Origin: CAZCCC01 sp964535715 | GTDB taxonomy: Bacteria > Patescibacteriota > Patescibacteriia > Buchananbacterales > UBA6539 | Direction of reading: 5' to 3' | DNA: 42,777 bases | Assembly (NCBI GenBank): GCA_964535715.1 | Contig: CAZHUO010000011.1 | Location: forward strand, 1-42,777 | Part shown: positions 39,829-42,777 of the stretch, piece after piece | Position numbering within the stretch: position 1 is the stretch's first letter | How the letters are laid out: every line of letters starts with the position of its first letter | Program-made: the position numbers and the translations under genes | The notes under the pieces: model-generated | What the model was told of the DNA's origin: nothing | The model's database searches: none | What the model saw: only the letters and a program-made list of their open reading frames with translations

Positions 39829-39834
39829 TATAAT
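39829..39834 (+). promoter_or_regulatory. Extended -10 promoter of the 917-aa gene
   Basis: TGCTATAAT, an extended -10 box, with a weak -35 TTTATT 17 bp upstream, lies 37 nt before the ATG. Confidence 0.6.
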
Positions 39835-39870
39835 AATTACGTAGATTAATAAAAATTTATTATAAAATTT

Positions 39871-42624
39871 ATGAAGAATTTTAAGCTGAAAAATAATGCC
39901 GTATTTGTATCTGTATTAATGATGGCATTATTTTTCATTTTTTTTACTTTTTTTGACAATGCTAGAGCTGAAGAATGCAGAAGTATCGTAAAAGTTACTA
40001 CCCGTGATAGTCAAGGAGTAATGATTAAAAATATTAATTGGCAGCTTTGGACACAAACAAATGATGCTGACGGAAACCCTTTAAGATTTTCCAAAGTCAG
40101 TTCAAGTAATACCGGCTTAACCGCTTGGAGCGAGATTACTTTTAATCCCTCATCAATTCCCTGTCAAAGTTGTCAAGGATTATTCGCTATCAGGGTTTAT
40201 GATACAAATGAAAATGTCGGTGATTTTAATTATTATGATATTCCTTTGGGCTGTGGAATGCTACATGATGTAACATATAATCTTAGCAGCCTCAAAGTAA
40301 TTTTAAAAGATAAGAATTTAGGAGCATTGAAAAATCGTAAATTTGAAATTTATTCTCAAATAAATGATGTCGAAGGAAATCCGATAATTGATAAAGTTGT
40401 TTCAACTAATTTGACGACCGGAGACAGCGGAGTTAAATATGTTTATCTGACTCCTGGGAAATATGTTATTAAAATTCCTGCAATTGACAATAAATTTAAT
40501 TATACAAAATATAACATTGATATTAGAGATAAAGCTGAAACCGTTTTTGATTTCACATTAAATAAAGTCAGTGTTTCAATACGCGACGGCAGCGGCAATT
40601 TGCAGGTCAATAATGTCTTTGAGGTTTATAAGCAGTCAAAAGATGCCGATGGCAAGGAAATTCTTGGTGAACTTGTCGGCAAGTATGATACTGGGTTAAG
40701 TGGGGTAAAAAGCATTTTTTTGCCGAACGGAAATTACGCCATTCGTTTTTTTGCTGCTAATAATCAGTATTATTATCTTTGGAACCAGCAAATTAATGAA
40801 GAACAGACCTATGATATCAGCTATAATTTAAGCAATGTTAATGTGGTAATAAGGGATGGCGAAGATAATTTACTGACTAACCGTTCTTTTGAGATATATA
40901 ACCAAATTAAAGATGCCGATGGCGAGCCGATTTTAGGAAGCCTGGTTGGGCGTTATAATACCGGGACAACTGGCATAAGCAGCGTTTTTTTAGCAAGTGG
41001 TACTTATGTTTTTCGATTCAACGGAAGCGGTGAATCTTATCATTATTTATGGAATCAGCAGATAGATTCTACTGAGGCAGTAAATATTTCATATAAGTTA
41101 GGGACGCTAAAAGTCGTGCCTTTGGGAATTGAAAATAAGCCTTTAAACAATTTGAATATTTCAATTTATGAGCAGAAATATAATGAAATAAACGAACCGA
41201 TTATTGGAAAAAAAATTACCAGCGGCAATAGCGGAGTTGAAGGATCGGCCGTATTCTACTTATCCTCTGGCAAATATGCCATTGAAATAAATGGACCGGA
41301 TAATAATAATTATTATTTTTGGAATAAAGATCTAGAAAATTCTAAGTATAATAGAATAGAGCAAATTTTATCAGCACTTGACATAGTTGTTAGAAACGGC
41401 CAAAAAGAATTAGTAACTGATATAAATGTTGAAATTTATCAACAAGCATATGATGCGGAAAATAAAGAAATTTTAGGCAAGTCAATCGGCTTAAAATCAA
41501 CCGGCAAGACCGGCCGTGTAAGCTTTTATTACCCCAAGGGAAATTATGCCGTAAAAATTAAGGGTACTGCCAGCTTTGATTATTATTTTTGGGAGAAAGA
41601 AATTATTGATCACCAGATTTCTAAAATTAATATTGCTCTCAGTACTTTAAGAATCATTTCAAGGGATTCAGCCGGAAATTTGGCAAAAAATGTTTCTGCG
41701 ATTGTTGCCACTCAAACCGCTGATTATGAGGGCAATTTGATTATCGATAGACAATTAGGGACTTTTAATACCGGAGAAAAAGGATACGTTGATGTTTATT
41801 TGCCTTTGGGAAATTATGCTTTGATTGTCGGCACTGAAAAAAAATTTGATATTCAGGTGTCTGAATCATTGATAACTAAGGTTGAAATAGAAAAATCAGG
41901 AGAAGACATTAAAATTGAAAATGTAATTGGACCAGAGTCATCAGCAAGTGTATCTTCTGAATCAGAGGATGCTTTACGCGAAAGAATTAGGAATTTGGAA
42001 TATCGAATTTCAGAGCTTGAAATCAAGGTAATTGAAAGTGAAAGGCTTTTAACTCAAAGGATTGATCAGCAGTTAACAGATCGCTTGTCTGGAAGGATTT
42101 TACTTCAGGTTGAAGAAAATGGCGAAGCTTGGTATGTTGATCCTGATACCAACAAGAGATATTATCTTAAAGACGGCGATTCGGCTTATGTTGCTTTAAA
42201 TGCTTTTGGCCTTGGAATATCTAATGACAATTTGGAAAAAATTCCAGTCGGAGTTGAGAATCGCGCTGACTTGCTTGATGATGACGGCGACGGCTTAGAC
42301 AATAAACTGGAAGAATCATTGGGAACAAATTTAAATGATCCCGATAGTGACAATGACGGCTATAATGATGGTGTTGAAGTTATCAATCAATATAATCCAA
42401 GCGGTTTTGGAAGATTATCTTCGGATAGTAATTTAGCCAACAATCTTAAAGGAAAAATTTTATTGCAGGTTGAATCAAAAGGCGAGGCCTGGTATGTTAA
42501 TCCGGATGACGGCAAAAGGTATTATATGAAAGATGGCGAGCTGGCCTATCAGATTATGAGATTTAAGAGTTTGGGAATTAAAAATGATGATTTAAGGAAG
42601 ATTGAAGTCGGCAGTTTTGAATAA
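39871..42624 (+). CDS. Large secreted surface protein with 90-residue repeats
   Basis: A signal peptide (hydrophobic ~11-30, cleavage near ARA-EE) is followed by about seven repeats of ~90 residues. Strikingly regular repeats begin near residues 230, 320, 410, 500 and 590 (270-bp spacing), each with an 'I.D..G......FE.Y.Q..DADG..I.G..' start and a 'G.YA....' end, reminiscent of SpaA/CarboxypepD_reg-like beta-sandwiches. A coiled coil (~690-725) leads to two copies of the GEAWYV.P....RYY..DG module (~740 and ~870) that flank Ca-binding-like DxDxDG repeats (~800-830). Likely cell-surface adhesin or S-layer-associated. No Shine-Dalgarno. Confidence 0.85.
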   Translation: MKNFKLKNNAVFVSVLMMALFFIFFTFFDNARAEECRSIVKVTTRDSQGVMIKNINWQLWTQTNDADGNPLRFSKVSSSNTGLTAWSEITFNPSSIPCQSCQGLFAIRVYDTNENVGDFNYYDIPLGCGMLHDVTYNLSSLKVILKDKNLGALKNRKFEIYSQINDVEGNPIIDKVVSTNLTTGDSGVKYVYLTPGKYVIKIPAIDNKFNYTKYNIDIRDKAETVFDFTLNKVSVSIRDGSGNLQVNNVFEVYKQSKDADGKEILGELVGKYDTGLSGVKSIFLPNGNYAIRFFAANNQYYYLWNQQINEEQTYDISYNLSNVNVVIRDGEDNLLTNRSFEIYNQIKDADGEPILGSLVGRYNTGTTGISSVFLASGTYVFRFNGSGESYHYLWNQQIDSTEAVNISYKLGTLKVVPLGIENKPLNNLNISIYEQKYNEINEPIIGKKITSGNSGVEGSAVFYLSSGKYAIEINGPDNNNYYFWNKDLENSKYNRIEQILSALDIVVRNGQKELVTDINVEIYQQAYDAENKEILGKSIGLKSTGKTGRVSFYYPKGNYAVKIKGTASFDYYFWEKEIIDHQISKINIALSTLRIISRDSAGNLAKNVSAIVATQTADYEGNLIIDRQLGTFNTGEKGYVDVYLPLGNYALIVGTEKKFDIQVSESLITKVEIEKSGEDIKIENVIGPESSASVSSESEDALRERIRNLEYRISELEIKVIESERLLTQRIDQQLTDRLSGRILLQVEENGEAWYVDPDTNKRYYLKDGDSAYVALNAFGLGISNDNLEKIPVGVENRADLLDDDGDGLDNKLEESLGTNLNDPDSDNDGYNDGVEVINQYNPSGFGRLSSDSNLANNLKGKILLQVESKGEAWYVNPDDGKRYYMKDGELAYQIMRFKSLGIKNDDLRKIEVGSFE

Positions 42625-42635
42625 ATTACGAAAGT

Positions 42636-42710
42636 ATTAGAACATAAAAACATTAAAACACAAAAACATTTAAACACGAAAGCACGCTTGCTTTTGTGTT
42701 TTTTTGTTTA
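42636..42710 (+). terminator. Word array J with a terminator hairpin
   Basis: Repeats of aacattaaaacac / aaaaacatttaaacac end in aacacgaaagca-cgct-tgcttttgtgtt followed by tttttgtt, a good terminator of the surface-protein gene. Confidence 0.75.
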
Positions 42711-42777
42711 TAATTTTGTAAAATATCGTTATATTCTAAATAGAAATGCGACATAGAATGATATAATTACAAGGTAT

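Noticed and set aside
1..42777. tRNA or rRNA genes
   Set aside because: I looked for TψC-loop-like ggttc-a-a blocks with pairing acceptor stems and for conserved rRNA strings and found none that fold convincingly.

Overview
The window is 42.8 kb of AT-rich bacterial chromosome (roughly a third G+C by eye) that looks like a Patescibacteria/CPR genome, most likely Parcubacteria-like. This rests on family recognition: an Elp3 radical-SAM/GNAT protein, a tiny CxxC...CxxC zinc-ribbon protein, two stand-alone EF-Tu-domain-2-like mini proteins, an rpsF-ssb-rpsR cluster with no rplI (bL9), a stand-alone LigD phosphoesterase, an EF-P without the usual tip lysine, and a surface protein with the 'GEAWYV..P....RYY' module. 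The standard genetic code fits all genes. I see no rRNA, tRNA, CRISPR array or prophage.

Layout. 1-2.1 kb: an unknown 390-aa gene and, on the minus strand, a promoter-to-terminator structured RNA gene of about 195 nt with a 6S-like shape. 2.1-10.5 kb: ruvA, then rpoB-rpoC from a consensus promoter. 10.9-15 kb: ftsK - RodZ-like - recA. 15.3-17.5 kb (minus): rpsF-ssb-rpsR-efp plus a 35-aa basic mini gene. 17.8-26.3 kb: zinc ribbon, a G10-type RNA methyltransferase, a phosphohexomutase, ychF (minus), a BFN-domain protein, an EF-Tu-D2-like protein, a LigD-PE cassette, a lipoprotein, a membrane protein and a PlsC-like protein. 26.4-26.9 kb: a strikingly GC-rich orphan gene with its own promoter and terminator. 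27-30.7 kb (minus): folD, a RAYT transposase, glyA, a four-helix-bundle gene lacking an ATG, and a frameshifted Nudix gene. 30.8-33.3 kb: a Cys-rich orphan and an ATP-type PEP carboxykinase. 33.3-35.8 kb: elp3 facing away from a Trm9/ALKBH8-type methyltransferase. 36-39.6 kb: a bactofilin-like membrane protein, a second phosphohexomutase, an OB/EF-Tu-like mini protein and murI. 39.9-42.6 kb: a 917-aa secreted repeat protein.

Two things stand out. First, elp3 and a Trm9-like gene are adjacent and divergent, so two steps of the mcm5U34 wobble-uridine pathway known from eukaryotes may be encoded side by side in a bacterium. Second, almost every intergenic gap is filled with arrays of short repeated 'words' (for example taaattta/cttttatt, gcaagataag, attcgtat, caaattccaaa, gatagttattag), each gap with its own vocabulary and often arranged as long imperfect palindromes. 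Copies have entered coding sequences in frame, form the 3' ends of several genes, and flank single-gene cassettes as direct or inverted repeats. A RAYT (REP-associated tyrosine transposase) lies in the same window. A separate ~200-bp element with a compensatory base change in its hairpin occurs downstream of both recA and murI.
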